A stretch of DNA of 45,312 nucleotides, from assembly GCA_001072465.1 (NCBI GenBank), contig JVKM01000026.1, positions 1-45,312 of the forward strand. The letters are read 5' to 3'. The notes under the pieces are model-generated. The model was not told the origin of the DNA, did no database searches, and saw nothing but the letters and a program-made list of their open reading frames with translations. This DNA is from Xylanimonas cellulosilytica. Its GTDB lineage: Bacteria > Actinomycetota > Actinomycetes > Actinomycetales > Actinomycetaceae. A program made the position numbers and the translations under genes. Below, one piece after another: positions 8,491 through 16,642 of the stretch; position 1 is the first letter of the stretch; each line of letters opens with the position of its first letter.

Positions 8491-9051
8491 ATGAACGAGG
8501 CAAAGGTGACGCCGTTAGGTGATGGTGAGCCGATGGCGATGTGTGAGGAGACAGGTGTGGCACAGGTTACGCAGCGGAAGGGTGTCGAGGCTGTGAAGGC
8601 GCAGGTTCACGCGCGCATCACGCACGTGGGTAGCGAGTATCGCAAGGACGTCACCTCGGGCACCTGCGAGCTCTGCATCGCCGACTGGAGCGCCCGCATT
8701 CGCGACATCTCCTTCGAGCTCACGGATACCAACACCGGCGCCACGTGGCAGGCGACCACCCCCACCCTCCACGTCGGCCGGTGGAACGACGTCTGGGAAC
8801 TCCGCGTGAACCCCTTCCACCTCTCCAAGGCCCTCGCGCACGTCACCCTCGTCGTTGATACGGACCGCCTGCACGATGCAGACGGCCGGACCCTCATCGC
8901 CCTCGGCATCCTCGAGGCCGTCGAAGCTTGCACCCGCGCCTGCCAGATGGTCGAACGCCTCGACGGCACCTACATCCACGACGACGACTGGGACAAGGAA
9001 CAATTCGTCCTCGAGCCCTCGCGCATCGCGGGTGACTCTGACGAACGGTAG
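8491..9051 (+). CDS. Hypothetical protein next to the CRISPR remnants
   Basis: 186 residues, not recognised. A good ribosome binding site (GGAGAAGGTGAGG) precedes ATG 8491, and GC content in the third codon position rises sharply inside the gene, both supporting real coding. The sequence is soluble, with no signal peptide or membrane segment. Residues about 40-130 are rich in beta-prone stretches (CELCIADWSARIRDISFELTD, VWELRVNPFHL, HVTLVVDTDRL) and the C-terminal part is acidic (HDDDWDKEQFV). There is no similarity I can see to Cas, toxin-antitoxin or phage families. It starts just after the last broken I-E repeat (8402) and is a single-gene unit: the next gene is convergent. Its association with CRISPR is positional only. 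Confidence 0.75.
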   Translation: MNEAKVTPLGDGEPMAMCEETGVAQVTQRKGVEAVKAQVHARITHVGSEYRKDVTSGTCELCIADWSARIRDISFELTDTNTGATWQATTPTLHVGRWNDVWELRVNPFHLSKALAHVTLVVDTDRLHDADGRTLIALGILEAVEACTRACQMVERLDGTYIHDDDWDKEQFVLEPSRIAGDSDER

Positions 9052-9295
9052 AAGTCCTTTCGGCGGTGCTCTGGCAGGCGCAAACAGCCGCGCAAAAGTT
9101 CGCCGAAAATTGATCATCCAAACGCGCCCGCGAGAATCCGATGCCTGTTACGCTAGTCACTGTTTCTTCCGGGTGCTTTCTCCTGTTGAAACGTTCTGTG
9201 TAAACGGACGCGCCCACGCGACCGCTCGCCGCCGGTTTCTCTCACACTTTCCCGGCGATCTCGAGCCCCGCGTGGGCGCGTTCGCACATGACTTC
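9052..9295. other. Intergenic region with inverted repeat
   Basis: No gene is supported here. The one structure is an inverted repeat, ACGCGCCCACGCG (9208-9220) and CGCGTGGGCGCGT (9269-9281), with a 48-base loop. It lies between two convergent genes and could be a terminator-like or structural element. Confidence 0.4.
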
Positions 9296-9325
9296 GCCCC
9301 GGCCTCGTCGATACGAGGTCGGGGC
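9296..9325 (-). terminator. Terminator-like hairpin after the adhesin gene
   Basis: GCCCCGGCCTCGT and ACGAGGTCGGGGC form a 13-bp stem with one mismatch and a 4-base loop, 43 bases past the stop of the minus-strand adhesin gene. There is no clear T run on either strand. Confidence 0.55.
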
Positions 9326-9367
9326 TCAGTGCGTCAGATCCGTACCCTCAGGTGGAGGGCAGGACGG

Positions 9368-10789
9368 TCAGGCCTGGCGTCGGCGAGCCGCCACCGCCAG
9401 CGCGCCCAGCAGGCCCAGCATGCCGGCGCCAGCGAGGACGCCAGCCATGTCGGCGCCCGTGCGTGCCAGCTGCTTCGGCGCGGGAGTCAAAGGCGTGGGA
9501 GGCGTAGCCGGGGGAGTGGACGAGCTCGGCGTTGAGGGCACCGACGGGGTCGGCGTGGCCGAAGGAGTCGGGGTGGTCGACGGCGTCGGCTCGGGAGTGG
9601 GCGTCACCGACGGCGTGGGCGTGGAAGAAGGCGTCGGGGTCGCGGTCGGCGTCGGAGACGGCGTCACGGACGGGGTCGGGCTCGGCTCCGGCGTGGGGGC
9701 CTCAGAAGGCGTCGGCTCGGGCGTCACCGAAGGAGTAGGCGTAGGCGTCGGATTCGCGTCGCCGTTCGCGTCGCCCGAGCCGTCCGAGTGAATGTCCACG
9801 CCGCCCGTGTACAACTTTGCGTTGATGAGCGCGTCGTTGTGGAAGGTAACGCCGTTGCGCACGGTCGCCAAGTTGTTGATCGTGGCCTCGTACTGCAGGA
9901 CGTAGGTGCCATTGTTCGTCAGGCGCGGGAACGTCGCGGTGAAACCGGTGCCATCGGCGGTGGCCTCCATCGTGAAGGTGCCGTCGCCGATCGACGCGCC
10001 GGCCTTGAGGGCGGGCGCCTGCTCGGCCTGGTACTCGGCGTCGTTGTTGTAGTAGTAGAGCTTCTCCGACCCGGGCACCAGCGAGTAGCCGCCGGAGCTC
10101 ATGTCGAAGGTGTCAACGATCTCGACCGCGGTCGCGCCCTCGGGCAGCTGGGATCCCTTGATGTCGATCTCCCAGATGATCCGCGAGGAGTCGCCTTCCT
10201 TGGGCTGGCCCCACTTCTGGGTGTTGCGCAGGATGCGCTCGTACGTGCCGGAGATCGAGCCGCCGGGCAGGTCCACGATGATGGCGGTGCCGTTCACCGG
10301 GAAGGAGACGGTGGACGAGGTCGTGGCGTGCACCGCCTTCGTGCGCACGGTGCCGTGGCCGATGATGTTGTGGTGGTCCTTCGCGTACTCGCCGAAGGTG
10401 CAGGTCATGGAGACGCCCTCGCCCGCGGGGACGGAGCAGTCGACGACCGGGACCTTGTCGTCGTTGAGCATGCTGAAGTTCAGCGTCGAGCTGCCCGAGT
10501 CCGAGACGATCGCAAGCTCCGGCGGAATCTGAATGGTGAACGTGTCGCCGGGCGCGACGTCCTTGCCGGTCGTGTCGATGTCGAAGGACATGGTCATGAC
10601 GTGGATGCCGACGGTGGGCGCGGTGGTTTCCTTGTCCTCGCGCGCCAGCGAGATCTTGCTGACGACGCTGACGGAGGTGGCGTAGGAGGGGGCAATCGCG
10701 ATGAACGCGGCCAGCAGGCCGGCGACGATCAGCCCGACAATGAGCGGGAAAAGGCGCCCGATACTGCGTGGGTGCACGTGAGTCTCCAT
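9368..10789 (-). CDS. LAxTG cell-wall-anchored surface protein
   Basis: 473 residues. The N-terminal hydrophobic segment (about 11-33, [24 protein letters not shown]) is a signal peptide. Residues about 40-340 form the exported region, with adhesin-like beta-sandwich features ([46 protein letters not shown]) of the kind seen in Gram-positive collagen-binder and pilin-like proteins. A Pro/Thr/Ser/Glu stalk of PTP and SVTP repeats (about 350-430) would span the wall. The sorting signal is LARTG followed by a hydrophobic helix and RRRQA, so a sortase should link it to peptidoglycan. The ATG at 10789 has only a weak ribosome binding site. It stands alone, with no sortase or pilin gene nearby. The ligand cannot be told from sequence. 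Confidence 0.9.
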   Translation of the reverse strand: METHVHPRSIGRLFPLIVGLIVAGLLAAFIAIAPSYATSVSVVSKISLAREDKETTAPTVGIHVMTMSFDIDTTGKDVAPGDTFTIQIPPELAIVSDSGSSTLNFSMLNDDKVPVVDCSVPAGEGVSMTCTFGEYAKDHHNIIGHGTVRTKAVHATTSSTVSFPVNGTAIIVDLPGGSISGTYERILRNTQKWGQPKEGDSSRIIWEIDIKGSQLPEGATAVEIVDTFDMSSGGYSLVPGSEKLYYYNNDAEYQAEQAPALKAGASIGDGTFTMEATADGTGFTATFPRLTNNGTYVLQYEATINNLATVRNGVTFHNDALINAKLYTGGVDIHSDGSGDANGDANPTPTPTPSVTPEPTPSEAPTPEPSPTPSVTPSPTPTATPTPSSTPTPSVTPTPEPTPSTTPTPSATPTPSVPSTPSSSTPPATPPTPLTPAPKQLARTGADMAGVLAGAGMLGLLGALAVAARRRQA

Positions 10790-11131
10790 TCGTCATGGAT
10801 GGGGGCCGAGGCCGTGGCGTGCTCGTCGGGTGGCTGCCCATCCGCTGTGGTTAGCAAGTAATGATGCTGATGGGAAGGGTACGCCTGTCCGTAATAGTCT
10901 ACGCGTTCAATTTCGTCTATTTGTCCACGTTATGGAGGGTTTGTCTTGGTCGTCCAGCAATTCATCAGCCATTAAGCCGGGTGGAAATGTGAGCATTTGG
11001 GCGGCGTTCTAGTTGCTCGGTAATTAATTGACTGGCGTTACTATTCCTTGTCGCCCAGTTGTGTTAGTGGTGAAGCTCATATGAGCTGCTTAGCTTCTTG
11101 TGTGTGTGGCGCAGGGGCTCGGGGTCTCCAG
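10790..11131. other. AT-richer intergenic region upstream of the adhesin
   Basis: No gene is supported. The region is visibly less GC-rich than the flanks and must hold the adhesin promoter (minus strand). It contains a perfect 14-bp palindrome, AGCTCATATGAGCT (11074-11087), a possible dimeric regulator site. Confidence 0.4.
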
Positions 11132-11246
11132 AAATTTCGCACGTAATTCCCTTGAGGGTGCTTCAAACTGTGAATGAAGGTCGTTGGAATTGCAACGATT
11201 TCTGGCGTGCTTGAAAAATGACCGTTGGAAATTACGTGCGAAATTT
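11132..11246. repeat. 115-bp element with terminal inverted repeats
   Basis: The ends are AAATTTCGCACGTAATTCC (11132-11150) and GGAAATTACGTGCGAAATTT (11227-11246), inverted copies differing by a single inserted base. Inside are two similar stretches, GGTCGTTGGAATT and GACCGTTGGAAATT. There is no open frame. It may be a MITE-like non-autonomous element, a large RNA hairpin, or an operator pair. Confidence 0.55.
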
Positions 11247-11290
11247 GTCTAGTTGCGCGTGTGGGGGCTGTCGACTGGGGATTCCTGCGA

Positions 11291-11348
11291 GCGGCCTTCG
11301 CCCCGGGTAAAACGCATGCAAGCGGCCCCGCCCCAGGCGAAACGCATG
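11291..11348 (+). repeat. Imperfect tandem duplication
   Basis: Two adjacent units of 27-28 bases begin GCGGCC and end ACGCATG (11291-11318 and 11322-11348). Both contain a CGCCCC core. They lie just beyond the tRNA-Phe terminator. No function is suggested. Confidence 0.55.
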
Positions 11349-11351
11349 GGC

Positions 11352-11383
11352 AAAACAAAAACCCCGAAGCGAATGCTTCGGGG
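11352..11383 (-). terminator. Rho-independent terminator of the tRNA cluster
   Basis: On the minus strand, CCCCGAAGC-ATTC-GCTTCGGGG is followed by TTTTTGTTTTG. This 9-bp GC-rich stem starts 6 bases past the tRNA-Phe CCA end and gives a clean stop for the Glu-Asp-Phe transcript. Confidence 0.9.
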
Positions 11384-11389
11384 ACTTGC

Positions 11390-11465
11390 TGGTGGCTCCG
11401 ACCGGCGTCGATCCGGTGACCTTTCGATTTTCAGTCGAACGCTCTACCAACTGAGCTACAGAGCC
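11390..11465 (-). tRNA. tRNA-Phe (GAA)
   Basis: A 76-base cloverleaf on the minus strand: acceptor GGCTCTG/CGGAGCC, D-arm AGCTCAGTTGGTAGAGC, anticodon loop CTGAAAA (GAA), T-arm with GATCGAC loop, discriminator A and encoded CCA. It is the last gene of the three-tRNA cluster. Confidence 0.96.
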
Positions 11466-11492
11466 AAGACCTGAACCAAAAGGTCTGGTCGG

Positions 11493-11566
11493 CGACCCCG
11501 ACGGGACTTGAACCCGCGACCTCCGCCGTGACAGGGCGGCGCGCTAACCAACTGCGCTACGGGGCC
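11493..11566 (-). tRNA. tRNA-Asp (GTC)
   Basis: Minus-strand cloverleaf: acceptor GGCCCCG/CGGGGTC, D-arm AGCGCAGTTGGTTAGCGC, anticodon loop CTGTCAC (GTC), T-arm GCGGGTTCAAGTCCCGT, discriminator G. CCA is not encoded, unlike in its neighbours. Confidence 0.96.
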
Positions 11567-11615
11567 TTACAACAGGTAAGACCTATTGAATTGTTCCAAT
11601 CACATAAGCGACCGG

Positions 11616-11691
<76 letters not shown>

Positions 11692-11842
11692 CTGCTTGGC
11701 CGTCGAACTGGCGTCCGAAGACGGGAGATAGTTTAGGCAGAACGCGCGCGGCGCGTCAAAACGAAATCAAGTGACAGCTAACACATTACCGAAAAACGTT
11801 GCAATTGTGCGGAATTCACAGGATTTCATCAGCTAGGCGACC

Positions 11843-11854
11843 TACCCTTGATGC
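11843..11854 (+). promoter_or_regulatory. -10 box and leaderless start of the MscS-like gene
   Basis: TACCCT (11843-11848) lies exactly six bases before ATG 11855 and no Shine-Dalgarno sequence is present. Transcription would begin at or next to the ATG. Upstream, at 11793-11806, is AAAACGTTGCAATT, also found in the CRISPR leader. Confidence 0.6.
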
Positions 11855-14800
11855 ATGACTATGACACCAGCACTCGGTGCCCTCGCCCAGGCCTCGGACG
11901 CCCTCACGCGGGCGATTGCCGACCCGCAATCCGGGGCGGAGGCCGCCGTGGCCACGACCATCGACATCACCCTCCTGATCCTCGGCCCGCTCGTCGGTGC
12001 CTTCGTGGGTATCGTCCTCTCGGTCCTGCTGTCCGCCCTCGCGCGTAAGGCGCTCTCCAAGGCGGCCACGGCCTCGTCGATCCTGGCGCGCGTGCGCCGC
12101 CCGGGTCACTTCACCTTCGCCGCATGGGGAGCGTGGGCGGGCCTCGGCATCGCGCTGGTCAACCCCCACCTGTCCGACTGGAACGGCACGTCGATCACGA
12201 CGTTCCTCATGCACGTGCTGCTCATCGTCGCCCTCGCCTGCCTGACCTGGATGGCCTACGCCGCCGCGTGGGTCTTCGAGGACGCCGCCAAGGCGCGCCA
12301 GGATTCTGACCAGGGGCGCTCGCGCCGCTTCGAGACCCAGGCCCAGGTGCTGCGCCGCCTCACCCAGTCGATCGTCGTCGTCGTGGGCGTGGTCGCCATC
12401 ATTGGCACCTTCGAGGTAGCCCGCCAGGCCATGACCACCGTGCTGGCCTCCGCCGGCGTCATCTCGGTGATCTTCGGTCTCGCCGCCCAGCAGACCCTCG
12501 GTAACGTGTTCGCCGGCCTGCAGCTGGCCTTCACCGACGCAATCCGCGTGGGCGACGTCGTCGTCGCCGGCGAGAAGAAAGAAACTGGCTCCGTCGAGGA
12601 AATCACGCTCTCCTACGTGGTCGTGCGCATCTGGGACGAGCGCCGCCTCATCATTCCCTGCCGCTACTTCACGCAGACGCCCTTCGAGAACTGGACGCGT
12701 CGCGCCGCCGCCCAGCTCGGCACCGTTGAGCTCAAGCTCGACTGGTCCGCGCCCATGACCCTCATCCGCACGAAGGTCGAGCAGCTCCTGACCGCCACCG
12801 ACCTGTGGGACGGTCGCACGTGGGGCGTGCAGATCACCGACTCCGACGAGTACACGGTCACCGTGCGCGTCCTCGTCTCCGCGAAGAACTCCGGCCACCT
12901 CTCCGACCTGCGCGCGTACCTGCGTGAGCAGATCATCGCGTGGATCGTCGCCGAAGAGCCGTGGGCGCGCCCCGCCCAGCGCATTGAGCCCCGTGAGACC
13001 GTGACCGTCGAAAAGGACATGAGCCGCGAACGCATCGCGCGCCTGGCCGCCGAGCTCGCCGGAATCTCCGGCACGAACGAGGCCGTGGCCGCCACGGGCA
13101 CGTCGGCTTCCCACACGGGTACGCCCGCGTCGGCCGGCGAGCAGTCCGGCGCCGCGACGGGTGGTGCCGCTTCCGCGATCTCCGCGTCCGGTGCCGCAGC
13201 CGCTGCCCCCAAGGACCCCGCCCACGCCGCGCGCATGGTCGCCGCCCGCCGCAAGGCCAAGCGCGCCCGCCGCCGCGCCATGGCCGACCGCCAGCGCGAA
13301 CTCGCCGAGGGCGGCCCCAGCGCCTCCCGCGACGAAACGCAGGTGATCTCCAAGAGCGCTCTGCGCAAGATCATCGAGGCCGCAGGCAACGCGAACCCGC
13401 AGCTCACCCAGACCCTCACCGCGACCTCCATCGGTCGAGGCGAGCGCTTCTTCTCCGGCTCCGCCGAAGCCGAAGCCCGGGCCGCCGCCCTCGAGGGACC
13501 GGGTGAAGAGGTCTACGCCGAGCGCGAGGCCGAGGCCCGACGCGCCCAGGAACGCCGCGAGGCCCACAAGCGCCGCGAGGCCGAGGCCCTCGACCCCGAG
13601 GCCACCCTCGCCCTTGCGGCCGTCGGCGTCGAGCCGGTCGTTGCCGACAACGAGTCGCCCGAAGGCGAGTCGCCCGAGGCGGCTCAGGATGTGGCCGAGG
13701 TTGCGGGTGCCGGCGCGAAGCGCGCCGACGAGGCGACCGCGAAGGAGGCAGCGGCTGACTCTGTTGATACGACCGAAGATGCCGCTGCGGCCACTGACGA
13801 GAATGCCGAAACCGAGCCTGAAGCTGCCGATTCCGAGGCGGACGCGCAGTCCGACGCTGGCGCATCCGCCGATTCCGGCGACTCGCGCGCCGCCGAATCA
13901 CAGGAGGACAGCGCTCCCGCCGAGGACGCTGAGCGTGAGGGCGCGCCCGCCCCCGACGCGCCCGAGGAAACGGGAGGCGAGGAGGAGGCCCAGGCCTCGT
14001 CGGACGTGGAACTGTCCCCGGACGAGCAGGAAACCACGCCGATCCCCGCGCGTGAAACATCCGTGAAACATCCCGTGCAGGTGCCCCCGCCCGTGCGCAC
14101 CGGCCGACCCGTCATGACCGACACGGTCCAGGCGATCGCGCCGGCGCTCGTGCCGCCGCCCGCGCCGACCCCCGCCGAGATGGCCGCATCGCGCGCGCCC
14201 GAGGACGAGGCCGACGAGCCCGCCGTCCACCCCGGCTGGTACGCGGTCGCGGAAGAGGCGCGCCTCGACGCGGAAACCCGCCCCACGCCCACGGTGAAGC
14301 CCGAGCGCGTGTCCATCATGGACTTCTTCCCCGCCGTCGCCCCCACCGGCGCCGAGGCCGATATGCTGCGCGCCGTCACCGGCCAGATCCCGGCCGTCGA
14401 GCCCCGGGAACCCAAGACCGAGGACGCCGAGTCTGCGGCGTCCGAGAGTGCGCCCGCGGAGGACTTTGCCCCCGAGGTTGAGGCTCCCGAGGTCGAGGCT
14501 GCGCAGAAGGATGCCGCCGACGAGCCCACTGCCGACGCGACCGTCGTCATGGATCCCGTGGAGGCCGAAGAGGCCGGCGCGCTCGATTCCGACGCCACGC
14601 AGGTCCTGCCGTCCGTCGACGAGCCCGTGGACGAGACCCTCGTGATGCCCGCGGCGGCCATTGTCGAGTCGGCTTCTGAGGCCGCGAATGCTGAGGATAC
14701 AGCCGCGACAGAGGGGGTTGCGGCGGAAGAGGAAGCCCCGGCGAAGAAGGAGACCGCCAAGAAGACGGCCTCCACCAAGGCTGGCGCGAAGAAGGCTCCC

Positions 14801-15061
14801 GCGAAGAAGGCGGCCACCAAGAAGGCCTCGACTGCGAAGAAGGGCGCCAAAAAGTCCTCCGCCGCGGCCACAAAGACCGTGACGGACGGCGCCGCGGCCG
14901 ACAAGGCAGCCGACGCGACCCCTGCAAAGGACGCGAAGGCTCCCGCCAAGAAGGCCACCGCGAAGAAGCCCGCCGCCAAGAAGGGTGCCGCCAAGAAGGC
15001 GGCTCCCAAGAAGGCAGCGGCAAAGAAGACCTCCAACGCAGAGCCCGCCACCGATGAGTGA
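11855..15061 (+). CDS. MscS-family mechanosensitive channel with long C-terminal tail
   Basis: 1068 residues; small-conductance channels are usually 280-550. Residues about 30-200 hold several membrane helices. The pore helix and start of the beta-domain are clear: SAGVISVIFGLAAQQTLGN, then FAGLQLAFTDAIRVGDVVV, with VEEITLSYVVVRIWDERRLIIP and a C-terminal cage-like region to about 380. The channel should release solutes during osmotic downshock. From about 400 on the protein is predicted cytosolic: an Arg/Ala-rich helix (ARRKAKRARRRAMADRQREL), a long acidic Ala/Glu/Asp stretch (about 560-960), then about 100 residues of AKKA/PAKK repeats like histone H1-type tails. This opposite-charge tail is very unusual on a channel. 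The start is supported by the leaderless -10 box. Confidence 0.9.
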   Translation: MTMTPALGALAQASDALTRAIADPQSGAEAAVATTIDITLLILGPLVGAFVGIVLSVLLSALARKALSKAATASSILARVRRPGHFTFAAWGAWAGLGIALVNPHLSDWNGTSITTFLMHVLLIVALACLTWMAYAAAWVFEDAAKARQDSDQGRSRRFETQAQVLRRLTQSIVVVVGVVAIIGTFEVARQAMTTVLASAGVISVIFGLAAQQTLGNVFAGLQLAFTDAIRVGDVVVAGEKKETGSVEEITLSYVVVRIWDERRLIIPCRYFTQTPFENWTRRAAAQLGTVELKLDWSAPMTLIRTKVEQLLTATDLWDGRTWGVQITDSDEYTVTVRVLVSAKNSGHLSDLRAYLREQIIAWIVAEEPWARPAQRIEPRETVTVEKDMSRERIARLAAELAGISGTNEAVAATGTSASHTGTPASAGEQSGAATGGAASAISASGAAAAAPKDPAHAARMVAARRKAKRARRRAMADRQRELAEGGPSASRDETQVISKSALRKIIEAAGNANPQLTQTLTATSIGRGERFFSGSAEAEARAAALEGPGEEVYAEREAEARRAQERREAHKRREAEALDPEATLALAAVGVEPVVADNESPEGESPEAAQDVAEVAGAGAKRADEATAKEAAADSVDTTEDAAAATDENAETEPEAADSEADAQSDAGASADSGDSRAAESQEDSAPAEDAEREGAPAPDAPEETGGEEEAQASSDVELSPDEQETTPIPARETSVKHPVQVPPPVRTGRPVMTDTVQAIAPALVPPPAPTPAEMAASRAPEDEADEPAVHPGWYAVAEEARLDAETRPTPTVKPERVSIMDFFPAVAPTGAEADMLRAVTGQIPAVEPREPKTEDAESAASESAPAEDFAPEVEAPEVEAAQKDAADEPTADATVVMDPVEAEEAGALDSDATQVLPSVDEPVDETLVMPAAAIVESASEAANAEDTAATEGVAAEEEAPAKKETAKKTASTKAGAKKAPAKKAATKKASTAKKGAKKSSAAATKTVTDGAAADKAADATPAKDAKAPAKKATAKKPAAKKGAAKKAAPKKAAAKKTSNAEPATDE

Positions 15062-15114
15062 TGGGGACAGGTGAACGGGCCACGGCCTCGTGACTGAGGT
15101 CGGCGCGAGGAAAG

Positions 15115-15162
15115 CGGACCGCCCGCACCCACGCACATACGTGCACGGGTGCGGGCGGTCCG
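15115..15162. terminator. 16-bp perfect hairpin between the MscS-like gene and the first EamA gene
   Basis: CGGACCGCCCGCACCC (15115-15130) pairs perfectly with GGGTGCGGGCGGTCCG (15147-15162) around a 16-base, itself partly self-complementary loop. It has no T run. It ends one base before the -10 box of the next gene, overlying the -35 region. It could therefore be a terminator for the channel gene, an operator for the transporter gene, or both. Confidence 0.6.
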
Positions 15163-15163
15163 C

Positions 15164-15169
15164 GACAAT
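15164..15169 (+). promoter_or_regulatory. -10 box of a leaderless EamA transporter gene
   Basis: GACAAT followed by six bases (AGAGGC) and ATG 15176, with no Shine-Dalgarno site. The same arrangement and much of the flanking sequence recur before msrB. Confidence 0.6.
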
Positions 15170-15175
15170 AGAGGC

Positions 15176-16156
15176 ATGACTGCTCCCGATCCCACCGCCC
15201 ACAGTGAGACGCCCGGCCCACAGGCCGCCCCTGTCCCGCAGGATTCTCCTGGAGGGCGGGTCGGCGGCGCCGTCCATGCGGCCCTCGTCGCCGGTGTTGT
15301 TCTCCCTGCCATAGGCATCGCTCTGGCCGGAACAATCCTGGGCGTCGCTGCTCCCGACACCATTGCGTGGATGATCCTGATCCCCGCGGCGATCGTCCTC
15401 ATCGTGCGCAAGAAGCCCTGGCGCCAGAGCCTCGGTCTGCGTGGGCTCGGCATCGCCGTGGTCGTGGGGGTCTTGTGTGCTCTGTACGGTAGCAGCATGT
15501 TCGCGGCGATCAACCATCTGCGGGTGGGTACCGCTGTGGCGATTTCGATGACCGTCGGCCTGTCGATCGGCGTCATCCACGGGCAGGGGAAACGTCGTTT
15601 CCTCAGCCTTGCTCTTGCCCTCGCGGGGATCGTCGCGTTTGCATACCAGGCGTCCCCAAGTACCGCCGAGGGCAAGGCGATGCAGGCGAGCATGATGGCG
15701 AGCCTATGGGCTGGTGTTTTCCTGCTCTTCATGGCGATGATGAAGGGTGTCGCGTCGCATCTCGGCTACGACCGCGGAGCGGTCTCCGGGGTTGGCTTCA
15801 TCATCGCTGCGCTGGGATTCGGTCTGCGGGACGCCACCATTCATGGGATTCCCGCCATGAATGGACGCTTTATTGCGGTCATCATCGCGGTCAGCTGCCT
15901 CATGTTCGTCGGTCCCACCGTGCTGCGCCGCATCGTCGATCAACAGGCAGATGCGCGAACCCAAGCTCGATACAACGTTTTCTTTCCCGCGGTCGCGATG
16001 GTTGTCGGCGTCGTCCTGCTCGGACAGGTTCCCAGCCTCCTCGACCTCCTCGGTCTCGCGCTCATTACCGGCGCGCTCTGGATCATGTCGGGCGTGACGA
16101 TCGTCCCGCGGCGCTTCTTCAGCAAACGCGGGTCCGGAGTGGTGACCGCGAACTGA
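15176..16156 (+). CDS. EamA/DMT-superfamily transporter
   Basis: 326 residues with a cytosolic Pro-rich N-terminus (about 1-28) and about ten hydrophobic helices, the pattern of the drug/metabolite transporter superfamily (RhtA-like exporters). Typical features are the paired five-helix halves, the first with NHLRVGTAVAISMTVGLSIGV, the equivalent of the EamA helix 4 region. The substrate is unknown; relatives export amino acids or nucleosides. The start at 15176 is chosen over an upstream GTG at 15149 because the -10 box lies between them. It is followed by msrB with its own similar promoter, and a second EamA gene lies just beyond. Confidence 0.85.
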   Translation: MTAPDPTAHSETPGPQAAPVPQDSPGGRVGGAVHAALVAGVVLPAIGIALAGTILGVAAPDTIAWMILIPAAIVLIVRKKPWRQSLGLRGLGIAVVVGVLCALYGSSMFAAINHLRVGTAVAISMTVGLSIGVIHGQGKRRFLSLALALAGIVAFAYQASPSTAEGKAMQASMMASLWAGVFLLFMAMMKGVASHLGYDRGAVSGVGFIIAALGFGLRDATIHGIPAMNGRFIAVIIAVSCLMFVGPTVLRRIVDQQADARTQARYNVFFPAVAMVVGVVLLGQVPSLLDLLGLALITGALWIMSGVTIVPRRFFSKRGSGVVTAN

Positions 16157-16167
16157 GCCCCCTCCTC

Positions 16168-16237
16168 GTCGATGGAGGCGCGCAAGGAAAGCGGCCGCAC
16201 GCGTGCGAGGGCACGGACGGCGCGGGACAATAGATCC
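16168..16237 (+). promoter_or_regulatory. msrB promoter, near-copy of the preceding gene's promoter
   Basis: GACAAT (16226-16231), six bases, ATG 16238. The upstream block shares GGCGCG..AGGAAAGCGG with 15101-15117 and a CGTGC.GGG..CGG.CGG pattern up to GACAATAGA. The CGCACGCGTGCG palindrome replaces the large hairpin. Confidence 0.55.
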
Positions 16238-16642
16238 ATGAACGCAACTGATCCCGCTGCCCGCACCGACGCCGAGTGGAAGAAGCTCCTGAGCCCCATG
16301 CGCTACCACGTGCTGCGCGAGGCCGGTACCGAGCGCCCCTTCACCGGTGAGCTCCTCGACGAGGCGCGCGTCGGCACCTACTCGTGCGCGGCCTGCGGAT
16401 CCAAGCTCTTTGACTCCGACGCGAAGTTCGACTCCTCCTGCGGGTGGCCCTCCTTCTTCCAGGCCCACGACGGCGCGACCGTCGAGAGCGTCGACACCAG
16501 CCACGGCATGATCCGCACCGAGGTGCGCTGCGCGACCTGCGACTCACACCTCGGCCATGTCTTCCCCGACGCGCCCGACCAGCCCACCGGCATGCGCTAC
16601 TGCATGAACTCGGCGGCCCTCACCTTCGCGCCCGCCCAGTGA
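16238..16642 (+). CDS. msrB: Peptide methionine-(R)-S-oxide reductase
   Basis: 134 residues. Reduces methionine-R-sulfoxide in oxidised proteins, using thioredoxin. The SelR fold is complete: [25 protein letters not shown], zinc-binding CxxC pairs (CAACG and CATC), SSCGWPSFF, and the catalytic region [25 protein letters not shown] with the active-site Cys in RYCMNS. Length is normal for stand-alone MsrB. ATG 16238 is used rather than an upstream ATG at 16172 because the -10 box lies between. Its stop overlaps the GTG start of the next transporter gene. Confidence 0.96.
   Translation: MNATDPAARTDAEWKKLLSPMRYHVLREAGTERPFTGELLDEARVGTYSCAACGSKLFDSDAKFDSSCGWPSFFQAHDGATVESVDTSHGMIRTEVRCATCDSHLGHVFPDAPDQPTGMRYCMNSAALTFAPAQ

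Noticed and set aside
9788-10861. 357-codon plus-strand frame opposite the adhesin gene
   Set aside because: Valine/Arg/Gly-rich shadow of a clearly real gene with signal peptide, stalk and sorting signal.
11816-15732. Large minus-strand open frames opposite the MscS-like gene
   Set aside because: Their Ser/Ala/Gly-rich translations mirror the codon bias of the real gene and have no start signals or domains.
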